Part shown: positions 8,673 to 16,268 of the stretch, piece by piece
Position numbering within the stretch: position 1 is the stretch's first letter
How the letters are laid out: each line of letters starts with the position of its first letter
DNA from: Bacillota bacterium
GTDB lineage: Bacteria > Sysuimicrobiota > Sysuimicrobiia > Sysuimicrobiales > Segetimicrobiaceae
Reading direction: 5' to 3'
Length of the DNA: 64,000 nt
Assembly (NCBI GenBank): GCA_021324255.1
Contig: JAJPJL010000070.1
Coordinates: 1 to 64,000, forward strand
Notes under the pieces: generated by a model
Told to the model about the DNA's origin: nothing
The model's database searches: none
Seen by the model: the letters and a program-made list of their open reading frames with translations, nothing else
Position numbers and translations under genes: made by a program

Positions 8673-9569
8673 TCACGCACGCGTTGCGTGCACGCGTTCC
8701 CGCCCGGACCTGACGAGCTCGCGATATGCCGAGAGCAGTTCCGCGGTCACGGGACCGAGCGTCCCGGGTCCGATCACGCGGCCGTCGATTTCGACGACCG
8801 GCATCAGCTCCTGCACCGTCCCCGTCGTGAAGACCTCGTCGGCGGAGTACACGTCGAACAGCGAGACGTCGCGCTCCCACACGTCGCGGCCGTTCGCTCT
8901 GGCGAGCTCGATCGTCGCGCGGCGCGTGATCCCGTGCAGGCAGGCCGTGGACCAGGGCGTCGCGATCACGCCGTCCCGGACGATGAAGATATTGGAGGAG
9001 TCCGTCTCGGCGACGAATCCTGCGCGGTCGAGCATCAGGGCGCCGTCGACGCCGGCGCGGTTGGCCTCCAGCTTCGCCAGAATGCTGTTGAGCTGGTTTG
9101 CGCTGTGAATTCCCGGGTCCAGGACGTCCGGCTCCGGCCGCCGGATCCCAACCGTACGCAGCCGGATGCCGGGCGGTGTCTCCGGCACCGGCTTGAGCTC
9201 GGGGATGATGACCACCGTGGCCCGGCCGCCGACGTTTTGGGGATTCATCCCCGATGTCCGCCGCTCTCCGCGGGTCACCATCAGACGGATGTGCGCGCCG
9301 TCGCGGAACCCGTTGGCCTGAAGCGTGGCATAAACGGCGTCCGAGAGCGCGGACCGGCTCAGGGGGATGGCGATCTCGAGGGCTTTCGCAGACCGCCACA
9401 GCCGGTCCAGGTGCTCGTCGAGCCGGAACACGACCCCGTCGTAGAGGCGCAGCCCCTCCCAGACTGCGTCCCCCGATTGGAACGAGGCGTCGAAGACGGA
9501 CACGCGCGCGTCCGACCGAGGCAGGACCTTGCCGTCCACGTAGATGCGAAGCTCTCGCTCCTGCGACAC
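8673..9569 (-). CDS. Class IV aminotransferase homologue with His at the PLP-lysine position
   Basis: A 298-residue fold-type IV PLP protein (branched-chain/D-amino-acid transaminase superfamily). YVDGK at the N-terminus, FRLDEHLDRLWRSAK, ETDSSNIFIV and HGITRR are all typical. The segment that normally reads IKSLN and carries the Schiff-base lysine reads IHSAN (codon CAC), so the catalytic Lys is replaced by His. The GTG at 9569 is the preferred start: GAGGAG sits six bases before it, and an ATG at 9611 would put a palindromic operator inside the coding region. It is first in the amino-acid ABC operon. It may be a divergent enzyme or not a transaminase. Confidence 0.85.
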   Translation of the reverse strand: MSQERELRIYVDGKVLPRSDARVSVFDASFQSGDAVWEGLRLYDGVVFRLDEHLDRLWRSAKALEIAIPLSRSALSDAVYATLQANGFRDGAHIRLMVTRGERRTSGMNPQNVGGRATVVIIPELKPVPETPPGIRLRTVGIRRPEPDVLDPGIHSANQLNSILAKLEANRAGVDGALMLDRAGFVAETDSSNIFIVRDGVIATPWSTACLHGITRRATIELARANGRDVWERDVSLFDVYSADEVFTTGTVQELMPVVEIDGRVIGPGTLGPVTAELLSAYRELVRSGRERVHATRA

Positions 9570-9587
9570 GGGCCGCTCCTCGTTGAA

Positions 9588-9606
9588 ATCGTATATCGGA
9601 TACGAT
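9588..9606. promoter_or_regulatory. Palindromic operator candidate, divergent gap
   Basis: ATCGTAT-atcgg-ATACGAT is a perfect 7-bp inverted repeat with a 5-base spacer, AT-rich against a GC-rich background. It lies in the 99-base gap between the aminotransferase/amino-acid ABC operon (minus) and the GntR/FCD regulator (plus). FadR-type GntR proteins commonly bind short palindromes of this size next to their own gene. The regulator at 9669 is the natural candidate binder. Confidence 0.6.
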
Positions 9607-9668
9607 ATCATTTCGATGCTATCCCGACGGTTCCACGACGTCAAGCGGTGGGTCGCCGTGCAGGACCT

Positions 9669-10421
9669 ATGGACGGATCCGTTCGTGGCGGAACGCAGAA
9701 GCGATCGGCGCTGGCCGGTTATCGGACCAAGACGCAACTCGTCTACGAAGAACTGCGCGACGCCATTCGCGCCGGCCATTATCCCCCGGGGAGCCGTCTC
9801 GTGGCCGACCAGATCGCCGATGCCCACGGCACGAGCAAGGTGCCGGTACGCGAAGCGATCGTGCGGCTGGCCGGCGAAGGATGGCTCGAGATCCACCCGC
9901 ACGTCGGAGCGGTCGTCGCCAGGCTCTCGCCCGACGAAGTGCTGGAAACGTCGATCGTACGGGCCACGCTCGAGTCGAGGGCGGTCAGATTTGCCGCGGA
10001 CCGGCTGACGGCGCGTGACTTGTCGCACCTGCGGGCGCTCCTGGTTCGCATGGACGCGGCCGTCAGCGGGGCGGCCGACGATTATCCGGAACTCAACTTT
10101 CAGTTCCATTCCGCGGTCTTTTTGCGGTGCCCGTATCCGTTGCTGCGGGAGCTCACGACGTCCATGGCGGAACGCAGTCTCAAGCTGCGCACGGTGCGGT
10201 TCTTGCCGGCCTACCTGCCGGACACGCAACGGGAGCACTGGGAGCTCCTCGGCGCCCTGGAACGCCATGACGCGGATGCCGCCGAGCGCATCACCCGGGA
10301 TCATATCGAGCGGGCCGGGCGGCTGCTGTCGCAGTTCGCGCGCGACCAGGCGAAGGGCGCGGCGTCTGGCGCGCCGCGGCGAGCCCGACCGCGCCGGCGT
10401 CCCACGAATCATGAAGGTTGA
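9669..10421 (+). CDS. GntR-family regulator, FadR/FCD subfamily
   Basis: A 250-residue transcription factor. A winged helix-turn-helix occupies about residues 20-85 (LVYEELRDAIRAGHYPPGSRL, then KVPVREAIVRLAGEGWLEI), followed by an all-helical FCD effector domain (about 95-225). The Asp and His residues expected to bind metal appear in FQFHSAVF, REHWELL and RDHIERAG. It starts at ATG 9669 with a weak AGGA upstream. It probably controls the divergent amino-acid transport operon and its own operon through the palindrome at 9588-9606. FCD ligands are usually small acids or amino acids. Confidence 0.92.
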   Translation: MDGSVRGGTQKRSALAGYRTKTQLVYEELRDAIRAGHYPPGSRLVADQIADAHGTSKVPVREAIVRLAGEGWLEIHPHVGAVVARLSPDEVLETSIVRATLESRAVRFAADRLTARDLSHLRALLVRMDAAVSGAADDYPELNFQFHSAVFLRCPYPLLRELTTSMAERSLKLRTVRFLPAYLPDTQREHWELLGALERHDADAAERITRDHIERAGRLLSQFARDQAKGAASGAPRRARPRRRPTNHEG

Positions 10422-11280
10422 GCGCCTCGCCGCCAATCCGATCATCACGCCGCTCATGAGCGCGCACGTCGGCGCGAACATCAACGGGCCGTCGCTGATC
10501 CGGGTGCCCCCATGGATCGACCGCCCGCTCGGCCGCTACTATCTGTACTTCGCCGCGCACCGCGGCACGTTCATCCGCCTGGCGCACAGCGACGCGATCG
10601 AGGGGCCGTGGGTCGTCTACGACCGGGGGACCCTGCATGTGTCGGAGTCGATGTTCACGGACCACATCGCATCCCCCGACGTCCACGTCGACGGCGACGC
10701 GCAGGAGATTCTGATGTACTACCACGGCATGCGCGACGACGGATCCCAAGCCACGCGACTTGCGGTGTCGAACGACGGCCTTCACTTCCGGCCGCTCCCG
10801 GAGATTCTGGGGCCCTGGTACTTCAGAGTCTTCGGGTGGGACGGATGGCGATACGCGCTGGCGATGCCCGGAACGCTGTGCCGATCGCGCACGGGCCGGA
10901 CGCCGTTCGAGTGCGGCCCGGCGATCCTGCCGCCCGACACGCGGCACGTCGCCCTCTGGGTCAGCGGCGATCTGCTCCAGGTTGTCTTCTCGCGCGCCGG
11001 TGATCGTCCTGAACGGCTTCTCATCTGCACGGTTCGCCTGAGCGCCGATTGGCGCTCGTGGCAGGCTTCGCCTCCGGAGGTGCTGCTGGAACCGGAGACT
11101 GCCTACGAGGGGGGCGGTCTGCCGCTGCGCTCCTCGGAACGCGGAGAGGCGCCGGGGCCTCGCCGAGAGCTCCGCGACCCCGCGGTCTTCGAGGAGGACG
11201 GCGTCCGCTATCTGCTCTACAGCGTGGCCGGAGAGTCCGGGATCGCCATCGCGCGGCTCGCTGCCGCACCAGGTTCGTGA
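10411..11280 (+). CDS. Five-bladed beta-propeller protein, GH43/GH130-like
   Basis: A 289-residue protein whose N-terminus (ANPIITP, then GPSLIRVP, YYLYFAAH, RLAHSDAIEGPW) is typical of the five-bladed propeller of glycoside hydrolase clans that include families 43, 32 and 130. Later blades contain DDGSQATRLAVSNDGLHF and DPAVFEEDGVRYLLYSVAG. Candidate acidic residues exist (SPDVHVDG, RDPAVFEEDG), but I cannot assign a catalytic pair. There is no signal peptide. The ATG lies 11 bases inside the end of the GntR gene, so it is co-expressed with the regulator. Substrate unknown. Confidence 0.7.
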   Translation: MKVERLAANPIITPLMSAHVGANINGPSLIRVPPWIDRPLGRYYLYFAAHRGTFIRLAHSDAIEGPWVVYDRGTLHVSESMFTDHIASPDVHVDGDAQEILMYYHGMRDDGSQATRLAVSNDGLHFRPLPEILGPWYFRVFGWDGWRYALAMPGTLCRSRTGRTPFECGPAILPPDTRHVALWVSGDLLQVVFSRAGDRPERLLICTVRLSADWRSWQASPPEVLLEPETAYEGGGLPLRSSERGEAPGPRRELRDPAVFEEDGVRYLLYSVAGESGIAIARLAAAPGS

Positions 11281-11473
11281 TCCCGCCGCAGCGCCTCGGC
11301 CGGACTGACGGTCCCGGCGCCCGTCGTGCGCGCTCATGCTCTCCGGCGGCGTTCGCCCGGGTCCTCTTCGCCGGCCGTGCCCGCGCCCCGGGACATGTAC
11401 AGCCGTCGTGAACGCCGTATGAGGTCATCCCGATCGGACCTCGCCTGATATACTGAGCTCCGAGGGATACGCC

Positions 11474-12040
11474 GTGCGGTCGGCGATGGCGTTGCTCGCG
11501 GTTCTGGCAGCGGTGTTTCTGCCTTCGGGGCGGACGAGCGCGGCAGCATGCCCGGCTGGACCCCCTCGGCCCGTGACCCTGGGGATCCTGGCCGCGCCCC
11601 AGCGAGGAGACCTTGCGCGGATCGCGACCGCCGCCGCCGCGCGTGTTCTCGAGCGTGCCGGATTTACGGTGACCGTGCGACCGGTAGCGCGCGGGCCCAT
11701 CCCCGGCTCGGCGTGCACGGCGACCCTCGTCGTGCAGGTCTCGCCGGGGGCCCCGCAGGCGTTCGCCGCAGCGGCCACGTGGTACTATGAGCCGCTCATC
11801 GCCAGCGCCACCTTCGTCCGCCCCGACGGGCGCCACTGGCGCGCCACCGCCACCGAAATGGCCAGGTGGTTCGGAGAGGAGACGTCCCGTGCGTACACGC
11901 CGGGGCCGCCTCGCGTGGAGATCTCCCTGAGCCCCGAGCGGTTCCGTGCCGAGCAGGATGCTACACGACGAGGGACCACGGTCTCGGTTGAGCGGGTGCT
12001 CGCTGCCGTGGGGCCACTCCCGGGCGGTGCGGCTCGCTGA
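11474..12040 (+). CDS. Secreted hypothetical protein
   Basis: A 188-residue protein that I do not recognise. A signal peptide (RSAMALLAVLAAVFLPSGRTSAAA) is followed by an alpha/beta-looking domain starting PVTLGILAAPQRGDLARIATAA. Only two Cys remain in the mature part (AACPAGP and SACTAT), which could pair. The start is GTG 11474 with GAGGGA six bases upstream. A TATACT box at 11449-11454 could be a -10 element, but I see no good -35. It appears monocistronic. Confidence 0.65.
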   Translation: MRSAMALLAVLAAVFLPSGRTSAAACPAGPPRPVTLGILAAPQRGDLARIATAAAARVLERAGFTVTVRPVARGPIPGSACTATLVVQVSPGAPQAFAAAATWYYEPLIASATFVRPDGRHWRATATEMARWFGEETSRAYTPGPPRVEISLSPERFRAEQDATRRGTTVSVERVLAAVGPLPGGAAR

Positions 12041-12159
12041 CGCGGACGTTCTGGTGACGGCGGCGTCCTACGCGGAACGGCGGCAAAGGTGCAGCATACT
12101 GAGGTAGTGGTTAGGGCCCATGACGTGAGGGGCGCATGCCGGTGGGGGACTGAAGAAGT

Positions 12160-12924
12160 GTGACGGAAGATGCGCGGCGGCGTAACGAGGCCCGATTCGC
12201 GGAGACCGCCGCCAGCTACGCGGCCAGCCGGGCCGCCGCGCGCCTGGCGCAAAACGAGGCGCTGCACCGTCTCGCCGCGCCGCGTCCCGAGGATCGGGCA
12301 CTGGACGTGGCGTGCGGGCCCGGCACCCTGCTCGCGGCGCTCTCCCCTCGGGTGCGGGTGGCCATCGGGCTCGACGTAACGCCCGCGATGCTGCGGCAGG
12401 CCCGCGCCCGGCTTTCCGGCGCCGCCGCGCGGCTCGTGCGCGGCGCGGCCGAGCACCTGCCGTTTGCGGACGGATCCTGTTCGCTCGTGACCTGCACCTC
12501 GGCCATCCACCACTTTGGCGACGCCGCGCGGGCGCTCGGCGAAATGGCGCGGGTCTGCGCACCGGGCGGCCGGATGGTGATCGCGGACCTCGTCGGCGCC
12601 GAAGACGAGGACGTGCGCGCGCGGCAAAACGCGATCGAGCGGACGCGCGATCCCGCCCACGTCGAGCTGCGCAGCCCCCGCGGGCTCCTCGCGCTGCTCC
12701 AGGGGGTGGGCGTCGTGCCGCGCGAAACGGCCGCGGGCGCCGAGCCGCGCGAGCTCGAGGAGTGGTGTCGTATCGCCAATACACCGCCGGACGTCGCGCG
12801 GCGGGTCCGGGAGATGCTCCTCGCCTCCCAGCCCGGGGATTTGGCCGGCATGTCCCCGGTCCTCGCGAACGGGCAGGTCCGCTTCACTCACCGGTGGGCC
12901 GTGGTCGTCGCCGACCGGCGCTGA
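12160..12924 (+). CDS. Class I SAM-dependent methyltransferase, UbiE-like
   Basis: A 254-residue Rossmann methyltransferase. Motif I is LDVACGPGT near residue 48, post-I is GLDVTPAML, the motif II/III region is EHLPFADGSCSLVTCTSAIHHF, and the post-motif is GEMARVCAPGGRMVIADL. This pattern fits the Methyltransf_11/UbiE group acting on small molecules. The substrate-determining C-terminal cap is not diagnostic. It starts at GTG 12160, preceded by GAAGAAG. It stands alone between the secreted hypothetical and a convergent operon. Confidence 0.85.
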   Translation: MTEDARRRNEARFAETAASYAASRAAARLAQNEALHRLAAPRPEDRALDVACGPGTLLAALSPRVRVAIGLDVTPAMLRQARARLSGAAARLVRGAAEHLPFADGSCSLVTCTSAIHHFGDAARALGEMARVCAPGGRMVIADLVGAEDEDVRARQNAIERTRDPAHVELRSPRGLLALLQGVGVVPRETAAGAEPRELEEWCRIANTPPDVARRVREMLLASQPGDLAGMSPVLANGQVRFTHRWAVVVADRR

Positions 12925-13026
12925 GACTGCGGCCCCGGCGCCGCGCGCGTTCACGGCACTGCCGTACCTTGCCCGGTCCGTCGCGGGCGCCTCGACGCGC
13001 GCATCCGGGCGCCGGTGGACATGCGG

Positions 13027-13806
13027 TCACTGCGCGGTGTATCCTCCGTCGATGACCAGCGCGGAACCCATCGCCAGGATCGAGTCGTCGGACGCCAGGA
13101 ACAACGCGGCGCGCGCGACCTCCTCCGGTTTGGCAAACCGCCCGATGGGGCGCGCTTGCTCCGATCGACGGCGCGCCTCCGCGGGATCCGGGGATGCCGC
13201 CAGCACCTGTGCCGCGAACGGCGTGTCGGTTACGCCCGGGCAGATCGCGTTCACCCGGATGTTGAACGGCGCGCAGTCGATGGCCATTTGCTTGGTGAGA
13301 ATCAAGAGGCCGCCTTTCGAAGCGCAATAGGGAGCCGATCGAGGACTCCCCACGAAGCTCACCGTCGAGCCGGCGTTGATGATGCTCCCCCCGCCGGCGC
13401 GCTTCATGTGCGGAATGGCGTACTTCGAGCACAGGAACACGCTCTTGAGGTTGACGTCCATGACCAGGTCCCAGTCGTCCTCGGAGATCTCTTCCACGCC
13501 ACCGAGCCGAACGATGCCCGCGTTGTTGTAGAGGATGTCGAGCCGTTCGAACGCGTGGACCGTGGCGTCGACCATGGCCCGCGCCTCGGCGGCGACCCTC
13601 ACATCGGTCCGCACAAAGATCGCATCCCCTCCGGCGTCCCGGATTTCGCCGGCAATCGCCTCCCCGCCGTGAGCATCGATGTCCGCGACCGTGATCCTGG
13701 CCCCCTCCCGGGCAAAGAGCAGCGCCCCCGCCCGGCCGATGCCCGAGGCCGCGCCCGTGATGATCGCCACCTTGCCGTCGAGCCGCCGCCCTCCAGTCCC
13801 CGCCAT
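13027..13806 (-). CDS. SDR family oxidoreductase, end of the amino-sugar operon
   Basis: A 259-residue classical SDR with TGAASGIG near residue 18, NNAG, the catalytic Ser in GSTVSFVG, and YCASK. AAGGAGGG lies eight bases before ATG 13806. It ends in the family-typical MGSALVIDGGYTAQ. It is the last gene of the minus-strand sugar operon, 34 bases after the SIS gene, so it is probably a sugar or sugar-acid dehydrogenase of that pathway. The exact substrate is inferred only from context. Confidence 0.9.
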   Translation of the reverse strand: MAGTGGRRLDGKVAIITGAASGIGRAGALLFAREGARITVADIDAHGGEAIAGEIRDAGGDAIFVRTDVRVAAEARAMVDATVHAFERLDILYNNAGIVRLGGVEEISEDDWDLVMDVNLKSVFLCSKYAIPHMKRAGGGSIINAGSTVSFVGSPRSAPYCASKGGLLILTKQMAIDCAPFNIRVNAICPGVTDTPFAAQVLAASPDPAEARRRSEQARPIGRFAKPEEVARAALFLASDDSILAMGSALVIDGGYTAQ

Positions 13807-13840
13807 CTCGCCACCCTCCTTCCCGTGGATGCGCCCCACG

Positions 13841-14584
13841 CTACAGTCGTCGCAGCAATTCCATGTGCGCCTGGAACACCCGGTCGTTGTGCCCGGCATC
13901 CGGGTTTACGTTCGGCGAGACAAAGACGGGCGGGGTCAGGCCCCGCGACGCCAGGCGCCGCGCGACTTCCGCAACGACGGTCATCGTCACGATGACGACG
14001 GACGCCGTCGACGCGGCGGCGACCGGGTGCGCCCAGCCGTCGACGGCGACCAGCGCGTCTTCCGGCGGCACGCAGTTGTCGATGACGATGTCGGCGACGT
14101 CTCCGAGCTTGCGGCCCGACGAATGCGTGGCGATGGCGAGACGCTGATTCGCGACGCTGGTGACCGCCACGACGGTCGCGCCACGCGTCTTGGCGTACAG
14201 CGCCATTTCCACAGGCGCGGCGTTCAGCCCGCCGTGCGAAAAGACCCACATCGTATCGGCGGAGGTCACATGAAAGCTCCGCATGAGATGCTCGATGTAG
14301 CCTTCCCGGCGCTCGATCCAGAGCAGCTCGCGCGCCCCTCCGGGCCCCGTGGCGCCATGCCACAACAGGCGAGGATCGATGATCGGCACGAACCCCGCAA
14401 ACGAACCGTAGCGTGGGAAGATGTCCATGATCGGCAGGATGGAATGACCGCTGCCGAACAGGTAGACGGCGCGGCCGCCGGCAATCGAGGCCGCCATGAC
14501 ATCCGCGGCCTGCTGGATGACCGGCGCCTGCGTCCGGCCGATCGTCTCCACCACCCCAAGGATCTTGTCGATGTACGTCAGCAT
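13841..14584 (-). CDS. SIS-domain sugar-phosphate protein (UPF0309-like)
   Basis: A 247-residue single-SIS protein. The sugar-phosphate-binding loop is YLFGSGHSILPIMDIFPRYG near residue 41, followed by MWVFSHGGLNAAPVEMALYAK and VVAVTS. This is the pattern of the UPF0309 sugar-isomerase-domain proteins found in ABC sugar operons. SIS proteins isomerise, deaminate or de-etherify phosphosugars, or regulate their use. An AGGAGG lies just before ATG 14584. The position between a ROK kinase and an SDR supports a catabolic phosphosugar step. Confidence 0.85.
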   Translation of the reverse strand: MLTYIDKILGVVETIGRTQAPVIQQAADVMAASIAGGRAVYLFGSGHSILPIMDIFPRYGSFAGFVPIIDPRLLWHGATGPGGARELLWIERREGYIEHLMRSFHVTSADTMWVFSHGGLNAAPVEMALYAKTRGATVVAVTSVANQRLAIATHSSGRKLGDVADIVIDNCVPPEDALVAVDGWAHPVAAASTASVVIVTMTVVAEVARRLASRGLTPPVFVSPNVNPDAGHNDRVFQAHMELLRRL

Positions 14585-14601
14585 GATCTCCTCCTCTACC
14601 T

Positions 14602-15534
14602 CTAGGCCCTACCGTGACCGCGGGCCCGGTGGACGAGCGCCGCGGCGCCGAGGAAACTCGCGCGGGCGCCGAGCGCGGAGCGCCGGATCGGCACCTGCCG
14701 CGCCAGCGGCTGCGCGTACGTCCGGATCGCGGCACGGAGCGGTGCGAGCGGGAACCGCCCCGGCTGCATCACCCCGCCGCCGACGATGACGACGTCCGGG
14801 TCGAGCATGCTCACCACGTCGGCGACCGTAACGCCGATGAGCCGAGCCGTATCGTCGATGAGGGCCTGCGCGCGGCGGTTTCCTCGACGCGCCTCGGACA
14901 CGAGATCCTGGACGCTCGCCCCGGGAATGCGCGATTGCCTCATGCGACGCAGGATCGCGGGCCCGGCTACCGCCGACTCCAGCGCGCCGACGCGGGAGGC
15001 CGCCGCGGCGGCGTCCGTCCGGCCGCGCGCCCACCAGCCCACGGAGCCGGCGGCGCCGTGCGCCCCCGTCCAGAAATGGCCCTCCGTCATGAACCCGAGG
15101 CCGATACCGGTGCCGATGGTGAGGAACGCCGCGGACCGAACGTTGCGCGCCGCCCCGAGCCAGACCTCGCCCAACAACGATGTCAGCCGGTCGTCCCGTA
15201 CGACCGCGCGGAGTCCGGTGGTTCGGGTCAGATGGGCGCCGAGGGACACCCGGCGCCACCCCGGAAGGTTCGGCGCCCAGACCGTCCCGTCGGCCCGCAC
15301 CGCCCCGGGCACCGCCACGCCGAGCCCGGTGATCGTTGCGCCGGCCGGTGCGGCGCGCCTGAGCGACCGCACCAACTCGACGACCTGTGCCAGGACCTGC
15401 TCTCCACCGAGCGGGTCCGCGGGAACCGTGCGGGACTCGGGGACCTCGCCCCGCGGCCCGACCAGCCCGGCGAGGATCTTGGTCCCGCCGACGTCCACCG
15501 CGACCGCTATGCGACGTCCCGTCCCGGCCCCCAC
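14602..15534 (-). CDS. ROK-family sugar kinase without the usual zinc motif
   Basis: A 310-residue ROK protein with an N-terminal phosphate-1 motif (AVDVGGTKILAGLV), GLGVAVPGAV, and GTGIGLGFM with EGHFWTGAHG. A helix-turn-helix, which ROK repressors have at the N-terminus, is absent, so it is a kinase rather than a repressor. The CxCGxxGCxE zinc-binding motif is missing: the region reads AAGSVGWWARGRTDA and contains no Cys. GTG 15534 starts six bases after the PIG-L stop. Probable role: phosphorylation of an imported sugar or amino sugar. Confidence 0.87.
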   Translation of the reverse strand: MGAGTGRRIAVAVDVGGTKILAGLVGPRGEVPESRTVPADPLGGEQVLAQVVELVRSLRRAAPAGATITGLGVAVPGAVRADGTVWAPNLPGWRRVSLGAHLTRTTGLRAVVRDDRLTSLLGEVWLGAARNVRSAAFLTIGTGIGLGFMTEGHFWTGAHGAAGSVGWWARGRTDAAAAASRVGALESAVAGPAILRRMRQSRIPGASVQDLVSEARRGNRRAQALIDDTARLIGVTVADVVSMLDPDVVIVGGGVMQPGRFPLAPLRAAIRTYAQPLARQVPIRRSALGARASFLGAAALVHRARGHGRA

Positions 15535-15540
15535 GCGCCG

Positions 15541-16242
15541 CTACTTCGCGAATTGATTGTAGATCCGCATCCGCAGCGGCTCGGCGACCATGAAAGCCTG
15601 CGCGTACCGCACGCCGGCCTGGCATCCGCGCACGCGCGCCAACGAGGTGTAAAAGTCGCGGTAGGGAAACGCCGCGAGGTTTTCTCGCGCCAGGGCGTAC
15701 GCGTCCATGGCCTCGAGCCACTGCTCATACGTATCGCTGATGTCCTCGTAGTGTTGCGGCCGGAAGTCCACCGGATCTTCCCAGTTCTCGGGGAACCACA
15801 CCTCGCTCACGGCCCACGCGGGCCGCGCGCGCTGCACGCCGGGCAGGGCGGCGAAGAAGCAGCCGTCCATCACGAGCGCGTGGGCGGCACGGTGGTCCTT
15901 GTGCCAGCTCCCCTGCCAGTGCGTGAACACCAGGTCCGGGCGGAGCTCGCGGAGCAGATCGCAGACCGCCAGCTTGGCCTCGTCGTCGTCCGGCAGATGC
16001 GTGTCCTCGTACTCGAGCACCCGCACGGTCGCCCCGAGCACGGAGGCCGAGCGCTCCGCCTCGCCCTTCTTCTGGCCGGCATAGGCCCCGGTGCGCCCGC
16101 CGGCACGATACCCGCGCTCGCCGAGCGTCATGTGCACAATGGTGATTTCGCTGCCCCGGCGGCGGAGTTTGGCCAGCACGCCGCCGGCCGTGGCCTCCAC
16201 GTCGAACGCATGCGCCCCAAAGGCGACCACGCGCGATGCCAC
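15541..16242 (-). CDS. PIG-L family de-N-acetylase (atypical active site)
   Basis: A 233-residue LmbE/PIG-L protein, a metal-dependent deacetylase family acting on N-acetyl sugars. The zinc motif usually written AHPDDE reads AHAFDVE. The His and second Asp (metal ligands) are present, but the first Asp, the general base in MshB-like enzymes, is Phe. The later HWQGSWHKDHRAAH supplies the third metal His. The GTG at 16242 is chosen because AAGGAGG precedes it by eight bases. An ATG at 16272 overlaps the permease stop and would add ten residues. It lies between the sugar permeases and the ROK kinase. Confidence 0.88.
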   Translation of the reverse strand: MASRVVAFGAHAFDVEATAGGVLAKLRRRGSEITIVHMTLGERGYRAGGRTGAYAGQKKGEAERSASVLGATVRVLEYEDTHLPDDDEAKLAVCDLLRELRPDLVFTHWQGSWHKDHRAAHALVMDGCFFAALPGVQRARPAWAVSEVWFPENWEDPVDFRPQHYEDISDTYEQWLEAMDAYALARENLAAFPYRDFYTSLARVRGCQAGVRYAQAFMVAEPLRMRIYNQFAK

Positions 16243-16268
16243 CTCGCACGCCTCCTTGCCCCGATGTG

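Noticed and set aside
9570-9611. ATG at 9611 as start of the class IV aminotransferase homologue
   Set aside because: It would place the palindrome inside the gene and has no SD. GTG 9569 has GAGGAG and gives the normal N-terminus.
11281-11473. Possible RNA gene or short ORF in the gap after the propeller gene
   Set aside because: No tRNA-like fold or conserved motif was seen. Short frames on both strands are Arg/Pro-rich.
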